This document shows, in pieces, positions 51,252-60,164 of a stretch of DNA of 64,000 bases (positions within the stretch are counted from its first letter, which is position 1; each line of letters starts with the position of its first letter). The stretch covers positions 62,001 to 126,000 of the forward strand of contig PGYK01000004.1 of NCBI GenBank assembly GCA_002839605.1, in the 5' to 3' direction. The notes under the pieces were generated by a model, which saw nothing but the letters and a program-made list of their open reading frames with translations, did no database searches and was not told the origin of the DNA. This DNA is from Methanomicrobiales archaeon HGW-Methanomicrobiales-3 (lineage in GTDB: Archaea; Halobacteriota; Methanomicrobia; Methanomicrobiales; Methanospirillaceae). The position numbers were made by a program, and so were the translations under genes.

Positions 51252-52509
51252 GGTAATGTCTCTAAGTTGCTGTAAAATCGGCTGCCTCAGTATCCCAAGA
51301 AATCATCTCGCTGTTGAGAGATAAATACCGGCTACCTGTGATCCATTCTTCGTTGATATCGATCAGCAGAGACCCTGCGACCCTCATCAACGACGCATCA
51401 CTGGGAAATGCCCCGATCTTTCTCGTCCGGCGTTTCAATTCCCGGTTCACCCGTTCCAGGAGATTCGTTGTTCGGATCTTCTTCCAGAACTCCGGGGGGA
51501 AAGCCCGGTAATTCATGAGCCCATGCTGGAACCGGTGAATCGTATCGGCCGCCCGGGTGAGTCCACGTTCATCGAGTTGAATCGCGTACTCCGCCAGCCT
51601 GCCGGCATCCGAGAGACATTCCCGGAGGATCTCTGCAATCTCCTTGTGATACTTCCGGGGAACCTTTCTCAGGACCGCCCGGACAAAGTGGACATGGCAC
51701 ATCTGCCACGATGATCCCGGAAACATTCTCCCGGCCGCGGACTGGATGCCCATGTGGCCATCCGAGACGATCAGGTCCACCTTACCGAGACCTCGCTCCT
51801 TCAGGTCGGCAAAGATCCCTTCCCACGTAAGCTCGTGTTCAGCCTCGGCGATCTGGGCTGCAAGAACCTCGCGGTGACCATCTGTTTTGACTCCAACAAT
51901 CACCAGCAAAGCTTTGTTGACATACCGGCACTCGTCCCGGACTTTGAAATACGACGCATCGACAAAAAGAAACGGATAATACGTTTCGACGGGTCTTTCC
52001 ATAAACTCCAGAACTTTCGTATCGAGTTCCCGTCCAACCTTTGAAACATACGATGCCGAGATCTGGTCGACGCCAAGATGCGCGATTATTGACTCAACAT
52101 TTCGTGTTGATACGCCCTGGATGTACGATTCGATGATCGCGTTCACGAGCGCTTTCTCAGTCCGGGCATACTTCTCGAAGACCTTGGTCTCGAAGGGAAT
52201 CTCTCTCAACTGAGGTTTCTTAAGACTAAGTTCTCCGAACCGGGTCTTCAGGGTTCGCTGTCGCTGGCCGTTCCGGTGCGCTCTCCGGGTGCTTGTTCGT
52301 GCGTATCTTGATGCACCGGCCTGCTGGGAGAGCTCCTCTTTCATCACATCGTTGAGAAACCACGTGATGAGTTCTCGCATACCCTGCTCGTTATCGGTAA
52401 GATAATCTTGTACGATGTCTCTTAGTTCCATGCCCTGTTCCTCTTTGTTTTGCAATTCTCTGTGGGATACAGGGCATCTTTACTTTTACAGCACGTTGTG
52501 TACGCTACC
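51252..52509 (-). mobile_element. IS256-family insertion sequence, apparently intact
   Basis: The element of 1258 bp has 26-base imperfect terminal inverted repeats (GGTAATGTCTCTAAGTTGCT... and GGTAGCGTACACAACGTGCT..., 18 of 26 matching). The inner ten bases TGCTGTAAAA are identical. Eight-base target duplications flank it, as expected for IS256-type transposition. One complete transposase gene fills it. The exact duplication indicates fairly recent insertion. Confidence 0.88.
51262..52431 (-). CDS. IS256-family (mutator-type) transposase
   Basis: The 389-residue DDE transposase has the family signatures: THRRAHRNGQRQRTLKTRFG-like N-terminus (here TSTRRAHRNGQRQRTLKTRF), FLFVDASYFKVRDECRYVN (first Asp), DLIVSDGHMGIQSAAGRMFP (second Asp), CHVHFVRAVLRKVP and the C-terminal LERVNRELKRRTRKIGAFPS containing the catalytic Glu. 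The start MELRDIVQDYLTDNEQ at 52431 has GGAACAGGGC upstream; a TTG-type earlier start is possible. The stop lies inside the left inverted repeat. The frame is complete, so the element may be active. Confidence 0.92.
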   Translation of the reverse strand: MELRDIVQDYLTDNEQGMRELITWFLNDVMKEELSQQAGASRYARTSTRRAHRNGQRQRTLKTRFGELSLKKPQLREIPFETKVFEKYARTEKALVNAIIESYIQGVSTRNVESIIAHLGVDQISASYVSKVGRELDTKVLEFMERPVETYYPFLFVDASYFKVRDECRYVNKALLVIVGVKTDGHREVLAAQIAEAEHELTWEGIFADLKERGLGKVDLIVSDGHMGIQSAAGRMFPGSSWQMCHVHFVRAVLRKVPRKYHKEIAEILRECLSDAGRLAEYAIQLDERGLTRAADTIHRFQHGLMNYRAFPPEFWKKIRTTNLLERVNRELKRRTRKIGAFPSDASLMRVAGSLLIDINEEWITGSRYLSLNSEMISWDTEAADFTAT

Positions 52510-52517
52510 TTTTGTTT
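52510..52517. repeat. Target-site duplication, right copy
   Basis: TTTTGTTT follows the right inverted repeat, identical to 51244-51251. Confidence 0.85.
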
Positions 52518-52575
52518 GCCTGGTTTAGAATTTTATTTCGAAACAGTATTAAACGTATTAATAAAAGTACAAATA

Positions 52576-53139
52576 TTGCCGCACGACACTGAATCATCCG
52601 CATCCAATGCAAATGGCACAGTCCTGATGATAGCAGTCACCATCATCCTTGCGGCCATCGTTCTGATGCAACTCATCCAGGTGCCTTCCTTATACCGTAA
52701 CCCGGAAGTCCCCACGGTATTTGAGATAACCCTTCTCCGGCACACCAACCCGTACGGGGTACTCAATTACGACAGTTATATGGTGGTGAAAAATGTCGGT
52801 GATCGTGCGTATGATAACCGGAAACTCTATGCAAAGACGTACCGGAACGGCGAACTCCTTCCCTGTTTCATCCCCACCCTGAACGGCAACGACTATATTC
52901 CGACACATCATTTCGGGATCCAGAATATGGGTGGATTCGGCACGCATGACTTTTCCTGGTATCCTACGGCAACGATCTTCGTGGATTACTCGCAGGGTAC
53001 ATTTCACCCCGGTGATATCGTGCAATTCGAAGTGTACGACCGCGATACCAACCAGATAATCTCCCGGGACACCTGGCCGCACACGACCGACAGTACAAAA
53101 AAGTGGCTGGATTTGTTATTCAGTCATCAAGCCGCTTGA
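52576..53139 (+). CDS. Type IV pilin-like / archaellin-type N-terminus secreted protein
   Basis: The product of about 187 residues begins near LPHDTESSASNANGTVLMIA and continues VTIILAAIVLMQLIQV. A short charged/polar leader followed by a hydrophobic helix is the archaeal type IV pilin (DUF1628-like) layout. The mature domain is beta-rich (TVFEITLLRHTNPYGVLNYD; GDIVQFEVYDRDTNQIISRD). No ATG is available; TTG at 52576 is the likely start, and longer readings enter the insertion sequence. An AT-rich stretch (TTTTATTTCG) near 52530 could be the promoter, now only 20 bases from the insertion. The 3' end overlaps rubredoxin by 20 bases. Confidence 0.65.
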   Translation: MPHDTESSASNANGTVLMIAVTIILAAIVLMQLIQVPSLYRNPEVPTVFEITLLRHTNPYGVLNYDSYMVVKNVGDRAYDNRKLYAKTYRNGELLPCFIPTLNGNDYIPTHHFGIQNMGGFGTHDFSWYPTATIFVDYSQGTFHPGDIVQFEVYDRDTNQIISRDTWPHTTDSTKKWLDLLFSHQAA

Positions 53140-53311
53140 AGACACCTTTCTTGGCCTTGAAAACCTTGCATTCCGGGCAGCGCCAGGTGTCGGGAACATC
53201 AGACCAGGGAGTCCCGGCCGGTATCCCGTTCTTTGGATCGCCTTTGGCGGGATCGTAAATCCAGTGGCATTCAAGGCAGACCCAGCGGGCATTCTTTTCA
53301 TCGGTTGGCAT
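53120..53311 (-). CDS. Rubredoxin
   Basis: The 63-residue protein has the rubredoxin pattern WVCLECHWIYDPAKGDP at the N-terminal CxxC and WRCPECKVFKAKKGVFKRL at the second. The four cysteines bind one iron. It is a small electron carrier, often in oxygen or peroxide detoxification of anaerobes. The gene is convergent with the pilin-like gene and their ends overlap by 20 bases. No partner reductase is next to it. Confidence 0.95.
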   Translation of the reverse strand: MPTDEKNARWVCLECHWIYDPAKGDPKNGIPAGTPWSDVPDTWRCPECKVFKAKKGVFKRLDD

Positions 53312-53419
53312 TTTTTTTCAACTCCTGAATAATCGGATATGGTGTATCATTTTGTTTTTGTTCTTCAGGGTATGAATTCTTTGTTTTGGGCAATCATGGT
53401 GGGACCAGTGCCCATTTTT

Positions 53420-53980
53420 TTAATCCGAACTGACGAAGAGTTGCCGGGCACACAACCTGGCCACCCGCAGGGGTTCGGGAATCTTTCCGTCAAGCGTAAA
53501 ATCATCGCAGAACTGCGCCGCATCAGCGGCACTCATCCCGTAAGACCGGAGGTAAAGGGTCTGGCCCGTGTGGAGAAGAACAGGTTCCCGCTCACCCAGA
53601 TTCCTGTATGCTCTAATACGGGCATCATCACCGGGGAAATGATAGCAGATATCGTCAAGAAGGCCGTCAGACTCCTCGTACGTAACACAAATTACCGGCA
53701 GGCCGGTCTCCGCAGCGATGCGTTCCGGGTCGATAACATTGAACCACGCGATCACGCAGCCGGAAAGCAGGATAACATTGAGATCTTTCCGGTCGAGATT
53801 CTGAACCATGGCAAGGATCGTGTCAGTTGCATCCGTTCCGCCTAACGTGACGGTTCCGGAAACAAACCCGTCAATCCGGAGATCCTTTCTCATAACCACC
53901 CCAACAAGGATCGACCGGGTCCGCCCGCAACAGCTCTCGGCAATACCCAGCGCCCGGAGACCCTTTTTCTGCAGGTGCAT
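53420..53980 (-). CDS. DUF99 family protein
   Basis: The 186-residue product has the DUF99 pattern: KKGLRALGIAESCCGRTRSI, LVGVVMRKDLRIDGFVSGTV, LNVILLSGCVIAWFNVID and GLPVICVTYEE. DUF99 is an archaeal family related in fold to endonuclease V; its function is not established. The gene is divergent from the glycosyltransferase at 54019 with a 38-base gap, so the two share a promoter region. TTTTATAGCG on the minus strand lies about 28 bases upstream of its start. Confidence 0.85.
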   Translation of the reverse strand: MHLQKKGLRALGIAESCCGRTRSILVGVVMRKDLRIDGFVSGTVTLGGTDATDTILAMVQNLDRKDLNVILLSGCVIAWFNVIDPERIAAETGLPVICVTYEESDGLLDDICYHFPGDDARIRAYRNLGEREPVLLHTGQTLYLRSYGMSAADAAQFCDDFTLDGKIPEPLRVARLCARQLFVSSD

Positions 53981-54018
53981 AGAAGCACTTATGACACCCG
54001 CTATAAAATACTATATCG

Positions 54019-54939
54019 ATGAAATTCAACAAAGATGAGGTCTGCATCTTAATCCCCACCCTGAATGAGGCACCCACGATCGGGAACGTGGTAAAAGAGT
54101 TCAAAGCACTCGGGTACACCCATATCCTGGTGATCGATGGGAAGAGCACGGACAACACCGTGAAGTTCGCCCGGGAAGCCGGGGCAAATGTCCGCACGCA
54201 GTCCGGCAAAGGAAAAGGAAACGCAATTATCGAAGCATTTGAAGTGATCGAACAGCCCTATATCCTGATGCTCGATGGTGACGGAACCTATTCTGCAAAA
54301 GATGCCGAGAAGATGCTCACTCCGCTCTTTTTGGGATTCGACCAGGTTATCGGTGACCGGCTGATGAATGCCGAAGAGGGATCGTTCTCACGGCTCAATC
54401 TCTTTGGCAACCACATGCTCAACATCCTCTTCAAGATAGCCCACAGCCGGGACCTGCACGACATTCTCTCGGGATATCGCGCATTCACCAAACTTGCCGT
54501 GAGCCAGATGCACTTAAAGGAAAAGGGCTTCGAGATCGAGACGGAGATCTCGGTTGAGGCAGTCCGGAACGGTCAGCGGATCATGATCGTGCCGATCAAG
54601 TATCTGAGGCGCCCGGGAACCGCAACCAAACTCTCCCCGTTCCATGACGGATTCAAGATTGTCAGCACCATTTACCGGCTCGCCCGCGTTAACAACCCGA
54701 TGTTCTACTTCGGGATGATGGGGGTATTCACCACCATTCTCGGCCTGCTGATTGGGGTATACGTGGTCCTTGAATGGTTCCAGAATATCGAGCACATCCC
54801 GCTCACCATCCTGACCGTACTCCTCATCGTTGTGGGTATCGAGATCTTCATGTTCGGGATGATCAGCGATATGCTGCTGGTCTTCCACCGGGAGATTATC
54901 AGGGAGATCCAGCTCCTCCAGCCCAAGCAGCCAAAGTAA
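54019..54939 (+). CDS. aglJ: AglJ-like GT2 glycosyltransferase with membrane anchor
   Basis: The 306-residue product has a GT2 catalytic domain (CILIPTLNEAPTIGNVVKEF; VIDGKSTDNT; LMLDGDGTYSAKDAEKM with the DxD-like metal site; DILSGYRAFTK) and two C-terminal transmembrane helices near residues 230-290. This is the layout of AglJ, which adds the first sugar to dolichol phosphate in archaeal N-glycosylation. It acts at the inner face of the membrane. The symbol follows family resemblance; other dolichol-phosphate glycosyltransferases are possible. Confidence 0.8.
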   Translation: MKFNKDEVCILIPTLNEAPTIGNVVKEFKALGYTHILVIDGKSTDNTVKFAREAGANVRTQSGKGKGNAIIEAFEVIEQPYILMLDGDGTYSAKDAEKMLTPLFLGFDQVIGDRLMNAEEGSFSRLNLFGNHMLNILFKIAHSRDLHDILSGYRAFTKLAVSQMHLKEKGFEIETEISVEAVRNGQRIMIVPIKYLRRPGTATKLSPFHDGFKIVSTIYRLARVNNPMFYFGMMGVFTTILGLLIGVYVVLEWFQNIEHIPLTILTVLLIVVGIEIFMFGMISDMLLVFHREIIREIQLLQPKQPK

Positions 54940-55107
54940 GAACAGCGGGCGCCCGACATTCACGGTGCCACTGAAAAAATTCCCTTTTTTTGGTTTTTGG
55001 ACCCCCGGATTTCCCGGAATTGGAAAAATTATTGGAAAGACGTTTTCCTGCACAATGATGCAAAACCCCGCGCGGGGAAACCGGAACCGTTCCCTGATCA
55101 GGGCTGA

Positions 55108-55296
55108 TTATTCTTCTTCCATTTCAGACCTGCCCAGATGAAACGAGATCACAAGACCGGACACAAAACCAAGTATGATTGCGATGAATATTCCCACACC
55201 AAGCCCGGCCAGGAAAACGGCGATGAGGACAGATGCGAAAAGACCAACAAGGTTTGCCGTTCCGGTTTTTCGACCAGAGGGCGTGTTCCTGATCAC
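55108..55296 (-). CDS. Small two-helix membrane protein (62 aa)
   Basis: A GTG start at 55296 has GGAGG about ten bases upstream. The product is a basic N-terminus, then LVGLFASVLIAVFLAGLG and IFIAIILGFVSGLVISFH as hydrophobic helices, and an acidic end (SEMEEE). The reading frame is intact and the ribosome site is good. Glycine spacing suggests packed helices. Function unknown. It is 43 bases downstream of the aldolase in the same direction, so the two may share a transcript. Confidence 0.7.
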   Translation of the reverse strand: MIRNTPSGRKTGTANLVGLFASVLIAVFLAGLGVGIFIAIILGFVSGLVISFHLGRSEMEEE

Positions 55297-55338
55297 GATC
55301 TCTTCCCTCCTCCACGCGCCATGGACTGTAACGGGATT

Positions 55339-55896
55339 TTATTCATGCACAGAGCCGGCAAAACCCGCTTTATACATCAGCACCCGGCATGAGTGCTCGG
55401 CAAGCGAGGTGAGCAGGTAAGCCTCGTCAAGGGTCTTTCCTGCGGCAAAGGTCCCGTGCCCCCGGGCTATGACCAGCCTGCCACCAATAAGGCCATCAGA
55501 GACCGTCCGTGCAACCTCGTCAGAACCGGGCGCGCCGTCAACGACCGGGATCACCGGGCAGAACATCAGGCCTTCGCTGTCCTCGGGAACAATCCGTTCC
55601 AGCACCAGCGATGCAGCAATAGCAGCCGGCGGGTGGGCATGGACAATCGCACGGTGGGGGGTCTTTTTGTACACCTCGCGGTGGACCCGGTACTCGCTCG
55701 ATGCATCAGGAGGGACCGGGCCTTCGAGCGGGACAAAGACCGGTTCATGGAGAACATCGAGGTACTCACCCGTCCGCTTGATAAAAAAACCATCCCCCTC
55801 GCGGACACTGAGGTTGCCAAAGTTCCCGCCCACCAGGTGCTCGGCAAAGAGGCGTCTGCCGATACGTTCGAACTCGGTAGCGTGCATACTATGCAC
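55339..55896 (-). CDS. fucA: Class II aldolase / fuculose-phosphate aldolase-like
   Basis: The 185-residue enzyme has the class II aldolase zinc motif VHAHPPAAIAASL, an upstream GGNFGNLSVREGDGFFIKRT phosphate-binding segment and a C-terminal ARGHGTFAAGKTLDEAYLLT. Such enzymes split sugar phosphates; in methanogens related enzymes act on fuculose or ribulose phosphates and possibly in aromatic amino-acid or lactaldehyde supply for F420. The start at 55896 or 55887 fits a TATA box at 55917-55922, 24 bases away, giving a leaderless message. The exact substrate is not certain. Confidence 0.85.
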   Translation of the reverse strand: MHSMHATEFERIGRRLFAEHLVGGNFGNLSVREGDGFFIKRTGEYLDVLHEPVFVPLEGPVPPDASSEYRVHREVYKKTPHRAIVHAHPPAAIAASLVLERIVPEDSEGLMFCPVIPVVDGAPGSDEVARTVSDGLIGGRLVIARGHGTFAAGKTLDEAYLLTSLAEHSCRVLMYKAGFAGSVHE

Positions 55897-55916
55897 ACCG
55901 GTTCATCCTCAACAGG

Positions 55917-55922
55917 CATAAA
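55917..55922 (-). promoter_or_regulatory. TATA box of the aldolase gene
   Basis: TTTATG on the minus strand lies about 24 bases upstream of the ATG at 55896, so transcription would start at or very near the start codon. Confidence 0.45.
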
Positions 55923-56019
55923 GTGCCCGTTTCGTGAAGAGAGCATTGACATCTCACCATGGATCCAAAAAAAAGGAATGGAAGGAAACCGGGGAAATGA
56001 TAAAAAAGAAAAAAAAAGT

Positions 56020-56673
56020 TTACATGAACTGGATGCCGACATCGCGCATCTTGTTGTAGCGCGCGATATTGAGGAGGAGCGGGGTTAATGCTTCCACCAT
56101 ACTGGATGCTGCGAGCGGGCCGGCATCGAATGCCTGGAGTTTTGAGACGGTGTTCACGATATCCATGACCGTCTTCTTCGCATCGGCATCATCGCCACAG
56201 ACCGGTACGGAGTACGTGAGTTCCTCGCCAAGCGCCTTCCACTTGTTTGCGGCAATCGTATTGAACGCCGAACAGATCCGGGTCTCTTTGGGGAGGATGC
56301 GCCGTATCATGAGGGCGGCTGATCCTTCCTCGGGCGGGACGAAGCAGAAGTGGTCGCGCTTCTCCATGGGATTGATGGGGCTTATGACGATTTTGTCCTC
56401 AAAGCATTCAAGACCTTCGAGTGTGGCGACAACGTTCTTGAACGGGATTGCAAAGATCACCACGTCCGCACAGGAAACGGCGTCCTGGTTTGTTGCCCCC
56501 TTGAACGAGCGGCAGGTTGTGCCCCGGTTTTTCAGCGTGCTGATGCTGCACTCGCAGCTGGTCTGTGCCCGTGCTTCATCCCGCGATCCAACGATAACAT
56601 CATATCCCGGGGCAAGGCGCATGGCGATACCTTCGCCAATGTCACCGGTACCACCAACAATTCCGATCTTCAT
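56020..56673 (-). CDS. npdG: F420-dependent NADP reductase
   Basis: The 217-residue enzyme begins with the Rossmann motif MKIGIVGGTGDIGEGIAMRL followed by VIVGSRDE, the NADP-binding signature. FAIPFKNVVATL, ISPINPMEK and AFNTIAANKWKAL are typical of NpdG (Fno), which passes hydride between F420H2 and NADP+ in methanogens. The protein is cytoplasmic. The thioredoxin gene precedes it by one base, so the two are co-transcribed and both concern redox supply. Confidence 0.93.
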   Translation of the reverse strand: MKIGIVGGTGDIGEGIAMRLAPGYDVIVGSRDEARAQTSCECSISTLKNRGTTCRSFKGATNQDAVSCADVVIFAIPFKNVVATLEGLECFEDKIVISPINPMEKRDHFCFVPPEEGSAALMIRRILPKETRICSAFNTIAANKWKALGEELTYSVPVCGDDADAKKTVMDIVNTVSKLQAFDAGPLAASSMVEALTPLLLNIARYNKMRDVGIQFM

Positions 56674-56674
56674 G

Positions 56675-56947
56675 TCAGGCCACCAGAGGTTTTAAGAGTT
56701 TTTCAAGCGTTGCTGCATCGGTAACACCTTCCATCTGCTGGACGACTTTGCCGTCCTTCTCGATGATAAGCGTCGGGACAACACGGATCCCGTATTTCTC
56801 GGCAAGATCCATGTTCTGGTCGACATCCACCTTCCGGATCTCGACAGCATCCCCCATCTTTTTTGCAAGTTCTTCAAGAATGGGGGTCTGCATCCTGCAG
56901 GGTCCGCACCATGTTGCAAAAAAGTCAAACAAAACCGGTTTGCTCAT
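56675..56947 (-). CDS. Thioredoxin
   Basis: The 90-residue protein has the active site FFATWCGPCRMQTPIL and the cis-proline strand IRVVPTLIIEKDGKVVQQ. It is a small cytoplasmic disulfide reductase. It lies directly upstream of npdG, one base apart, suggesting NADPH or F420-linked redox function. The length is short but complete for the archaeal group. Confidence 0.93.
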   Translation of the reverse strand: MSKPVLFDFFATWCGPCRMQTPILEELAKKMGDAVEIRKVDVDQNMDLAEKYGIRVVPTLIIEKDGKVVQQMEGVTDAATLEKLLKPLVA

Positions 56948-56999
56948 TCGTTATACCCGGTACTGTGTCAATGAAAAAAAAGATAAATCTATGGTTTTG

Positions 57000-58460
57000 T
57001 TATTTGGAAAGGATCTCCATGATGATCTTCCCGTACGCGGGACGGGTGATGATCACACCAACCAGCACACCAAGGATGGTGATGATGGCAAATCCCTTGA
57101 GGGACGAGAGGTCCATAAGGGCCAGGGGCGCCATGGCGATGAAGACCGTGGCTGCGGCAACAACAATGATGCCGAGTGCCCGTGAGAGCCGCTTTAAGTA
57201 GAGGTTCGGGGAAGGCACCTTTCCTTCATGCAGGATCTCATCGGTAATGATCACCAGCTGATCAATACCAGTTCCCAACACTGCAATCAGACCCGCAATG
57301 GTTGGCAGATCAAGCTGGAAACGGATAAGGCTGATGAACCCGAGCAGGATGAGGATCTCCGAGGCATTGATCAGGACCATGGGGAGGACTATCCCCGGTT
57401 CGCGGTAACGATAGAAGACAACAAACGCGACCGTGAGGAGCGCAAAGAGCCCGGCAAGGAGTGCCATCATCTTATACCGTTCGCCAAGAGGTGCGGAAAC
57501 CCCGCCGGAACCGGCAATCTTCACATCGACCGGCAGTGCCCCCGCCCGCAGGTGAATCTCGAGATTCTGGGCAGCCTGCGTCCCGGCCTTGCCGGTGCCT
57601 GTCGATGCATAGAGCTGCCGGATCTTCTCGGACTGGAGCTTCCCGGCAAGGTCTTCAGATAATGGAGCGGAATATACCGTATTTCCATCGAGGATCATGA
57701 GGAGATTGTGGTTGACCGGATCCCTTGTGGCTCCGTGCTTGATCGCGGCTTCCTGGAATGCGGTGGCTCCCGCCTCATCGAGCGTGAACGAAACACCCCA
57801 CTGGTTGCTGCCAGGAGGTTCCTGGCTTGGAGTCTGGACGCTTGTGATGGAATCGCCAAAGAGAACATGTTCCGTCTCGTTTCCAAGCGTCTGGACACGG
57901 ATCTCGAACTTGCCCTGCTGGCCGACAATATCCTGTGCCTGGTTCATGTCAACACCGGCAAGTTCGACACGGACATAGCGGGCCACATTGTTCATACCGG
58001 TCAGGGTCTGGACTTTTGCATCCTTGGTACCAAACGAGTTGATCTTATTCTCAAGGATCAGCTTTGCAACTTCAGCAGTTGACTTTGAGACGCCCGGACT
58101 ATAGGTGGTGATCTTCCCGCCTGCTGCGGCAAAGATGGGTTCGAGTTCTTCCTGGGAATAAGATTTCCGTATCTCAATGTGGGTCTCGTCAACCAGAATG
58201 ACTTCCGTGTCGAGACTTGTCGAAAGCTCAGTTAAAAACTCTCCAAGGGGTCGATCGGTTGTGAACCCGACAACTTCTGCCCCGAATTCGAGCTGGATCC
58301 ATGCCCCCTGCTGGAGATCAAGCCCGTACTGGATGTTGGTTGCAAGGTTTCCGTTGCTGTCGAAATGCGGTGCGATGGCAAAGACGGATATCACGACAAG
58401 GATGATAAGGGTCGCAACCTTCCAGTCCGATACCATCGCTTTGAGTTCCTTTCCGTTCAT
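57000..58460 (-). CDS. secD: Protein-export membrane protein SecD
   Basis: The 486-residue product starts MNGKELKAMVSDWKVATLII. A first transmembrane helix is followed by a large external domain (NIQYGLDLQQGAWIQLEFGA; GNTVYSAPLSEDLAGKLQSE) and five C-terminal helices with LIAVLGTGIDQLVIITDEIL and FAIITILGVLVGVIITRP. SecD works with SecF to pull preproteins across the membrane. I use the ATG at 58460, which overlaps secF by four bases; the frame from 58487 is a shadow. Confidence 0.95.
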   Translation of the reverse strand: MNGKELKAMVSDWKVATLIILVVISVFAIAPHFDSNGNLATNIQYGLDLQQGAWIQLEFGAEVVGFTTDRPLGEFLTELSTSLDTEVILVDETHIEIRKSYSQEELEPIFAAAGGKITTYSPGVSKSTAEVAKLILENKINSFGTKDAKVQTLTGMNNVARYVRVELAGVDMNQAQDIVGQQGKFEIRVQTLGNETEHVLFGDSITSVQTPSQEPPGSNQWGVSFTLDEAGATAFQEAAIKHGATRDPVNHNLLMILDGNTVYSAPLSEDLAGKLQSEKIRQLYASTGTGKAGTQAAQNLEIHLRAGALPVDVKIAGSGGVSAPLGERYKMMALLAGLFALLTVAFVVFYRYREPGIVLPMVLINASEILILLGFISLIRFQLDLPTIAGLIAVLGTGIDQLVIITDEILHEGKVPSPNLYLKRLSRALGIIVVAAATVFIAMAPLALMDLSSLKGFAIITILGVLVGVIITRPAYGKIIMEILSK

Positions 58461-59311
58461 TTGCCGCCTCCTTTCTGGACATACCATTTGAGGATCGCGA
58501 CGTTGGTGAGCCAGGTATTCATGACATCAAAGGCAAGACCGATCAGGAGCACCGCGGAGATCTGCATGAGAATCTCAACCGAGCCGATCCAGGATATTAT
58601 CAGCATGGCTGCTATTGCTGCAAATGTCGTGGAGGTCATGCTCATACCGGTATCGAATGCACCTTTGAGCTTGTCGATGAGTTTTCCCTGGCGTTTGAGA
58701 ACGCGGTTTGTTAAGAGAATGTCGCTGTCAACAGAATACCCGATGAGCATGAGCAGCGCAGCCGTGGTTCCCAGCGTGAGGGGGATCCCGATAATGTTCA
58801 TTGCTGCAGCGGTCATGACCATGTCAGCAAACGCCGATATGACAACCGCTGCTGCCGGGACAAAGGTCCTGAAGGCAATAAAGATAACAATTGCCATTCC
58901 GATAAACGAGAAGATGAGCGCGAGAACCGCCTGCTGCTGGAGTGTCTTTCCAAAGGATTCGCCGATCTGGTCTACCTTTGCATCAGGATAGTTCGTGTTG
59001 ATCTGCTGAGCAAGGGCACGGAACTGGGAGTCGTCCATTGCCCCAAACTTTAAAAATTTTCCATTGTTTACTCCCTGGCTGACTTCGGTTAACGGATAGC
59101 CTGCAAAGGCGGCTCTCAGCTGGTCTGCTGTCTCAGTTGTGTCAAGGGTAACCGCAGTTCCCCCCGAGAAATCAATCCCTGGTTTTACGGGCATTCCTGT
59201 TGTCGCCATATTCAGGGAAAGGAGAAGTAAGGAGGCAATAAGAAGCACGAGAGGGATTACCACCAGTTGCGTGGGGGTATATTTCTCGATATTGTAATTG
59301 ATCAATCCCAT
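58457..59311 (-). CDS. secF: Protein-export membrane protein SecF
   Basis: The 284-residue product starts MGLINYNIEKYTPTQLVVIP. It has six transmembrane helices, an external domain after the first (KPGIDFSGGTAVTLDT), and the conserved LLMLIGYSVDSDILLTNRVL. It forms the SecDF complex with the product of the next gene. I chose the ATG at 59311 over a TTG at 59329 because a TATA box lies about 30 bases upstream, giving a nearly leaderless message. The overlap with secD (ATGA) couples their translation. Confidence 0.95.
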   Translation of the reverse strand: MGLINYNIEKYTPTQLVVIPLVLLIASLLLLSLNMATTGMPVKPGIDFSGGTAVTLDTTETADQLRAAFAGYPLTEVSQGVNNGKFLKFGAMDDSQFRALAQQINTNYPDAKVDQIGESFGKTLQQQAVLALIFSFIGMAIVIFIAFRTFVPAAAVVISAFADMVMTAAAMNIIGIPLTLGTTAALLMLIGYSVDSDILLTNRVLKRQGKLIDKLKGAFDTGMSMTSTTFAAIAAMLIISWIGSVEILMQISAVLLIGLAFDVMNTWLTNVAILKWYVQKGGGK

Positions 59312-59336
59312 GTCATATTCATCTGTCAATCTACGA

Positions 59337-59346
59337 TTAAATAGTT
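59337..59346 (-). promoter_or_regulatory. TATA box of secF-secD
   Basis: CTATTTAATC on the minus strand is centred about 30 bases upstream of the secF ATG at 59311. It supports that start over the earlier TTG and predicts little or no leader. Confidence 0.5.
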
Positions 59347-59823
59347 ACCAGACGTTTTTTTTTTAAAGGGAACAAACCACCAGACACGGGGCGAACAGGT
59401 ACGAATTTCGCACGGTTTTTACCCGGGTGAAACCGGCAGGAACGGATCCGGTTTGCACAACCTGAATGAAAACCGGCACAGGATCATTTCCCTTGTTTGA
59501 CCCGCGGGCAGGGTGCCCGGTAAGGGGCGGGTGTCGTAATCCTGACAGCGATGAGTGCTTCTGTCCCCATCGCAGCAAAAGAGAATTCCACTACCGAAGT
59601 GATAAAAAAAGACAATGAATAATCGGATCCTGTTTTTTAACTTTAATCACGATCATGATCCCGATTTAAAATCGGCTCGGAAAAATCAGGAACCGGTTTC
59701 CGGTTTGCAATCGGTCAGTGATTTTGATCGCAAAATCGATCAGCGTTTTTCATTTTCAAACCGATGAGCGATTGAAAACCCGGTCTGAACACGATTTCAC
59801 TGACGGAATGGAAACCCGGATCG

Positions 59824-59844
59824 CGATTTTCGGTTCGAAAATCG
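59824..59844. repeat. Inverted repeat, nine-bp arms
   Basis: CGATTTTCG and CGAAAATCG enclose GTT. It is one of several palindromes in the 59640-59900 cluster. Confidence 0.6.
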
Positions 59845-60028
59845 ATCCGCGATTTCCATTTTCCGATCGAGCAGCGATTTTGAAATCGTGCTCTGTAGAA
59901 ACAGGCATGAACCGATTAGGTTCACACCAGAACGATGAAAAACGCATACTCGGGGCATATCTTTGAGCACACTCTGCCCCGAGGCGTCCCTTGCAGGGCA
60001 CGGCGGGGCAATGACCGGTTTGGAAAAG

Positions 60029-60125
60029 TGGTAATAAAAGCCGCCGCGGGAGCGCCCCCGCGGGGGCGGCGGCAGTAATCGCAACTGGGGGTATGGGGGC
60101 ATCAGCCCCCATCAATATTCTTTTT
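60029..60125 (+). repeat. Dispersed repeat family A, copy 2
   Basis: Begins TGGTAATAAAAGCCGCCGC, has a GC-rich inverted repeat differing from copy 1 in its loop, the palindrome ATGGGGGC-ATCA-GCCCCCAT, and ends CAATATTCTTTTT. The arms are kept while the loop differs, which points to a conserved structure. Confidence 0.8.
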
Positions 60126-60164
60126 CCTGTTTTTCATAGGAAATCATTCCCAAGGTGTCATTTT

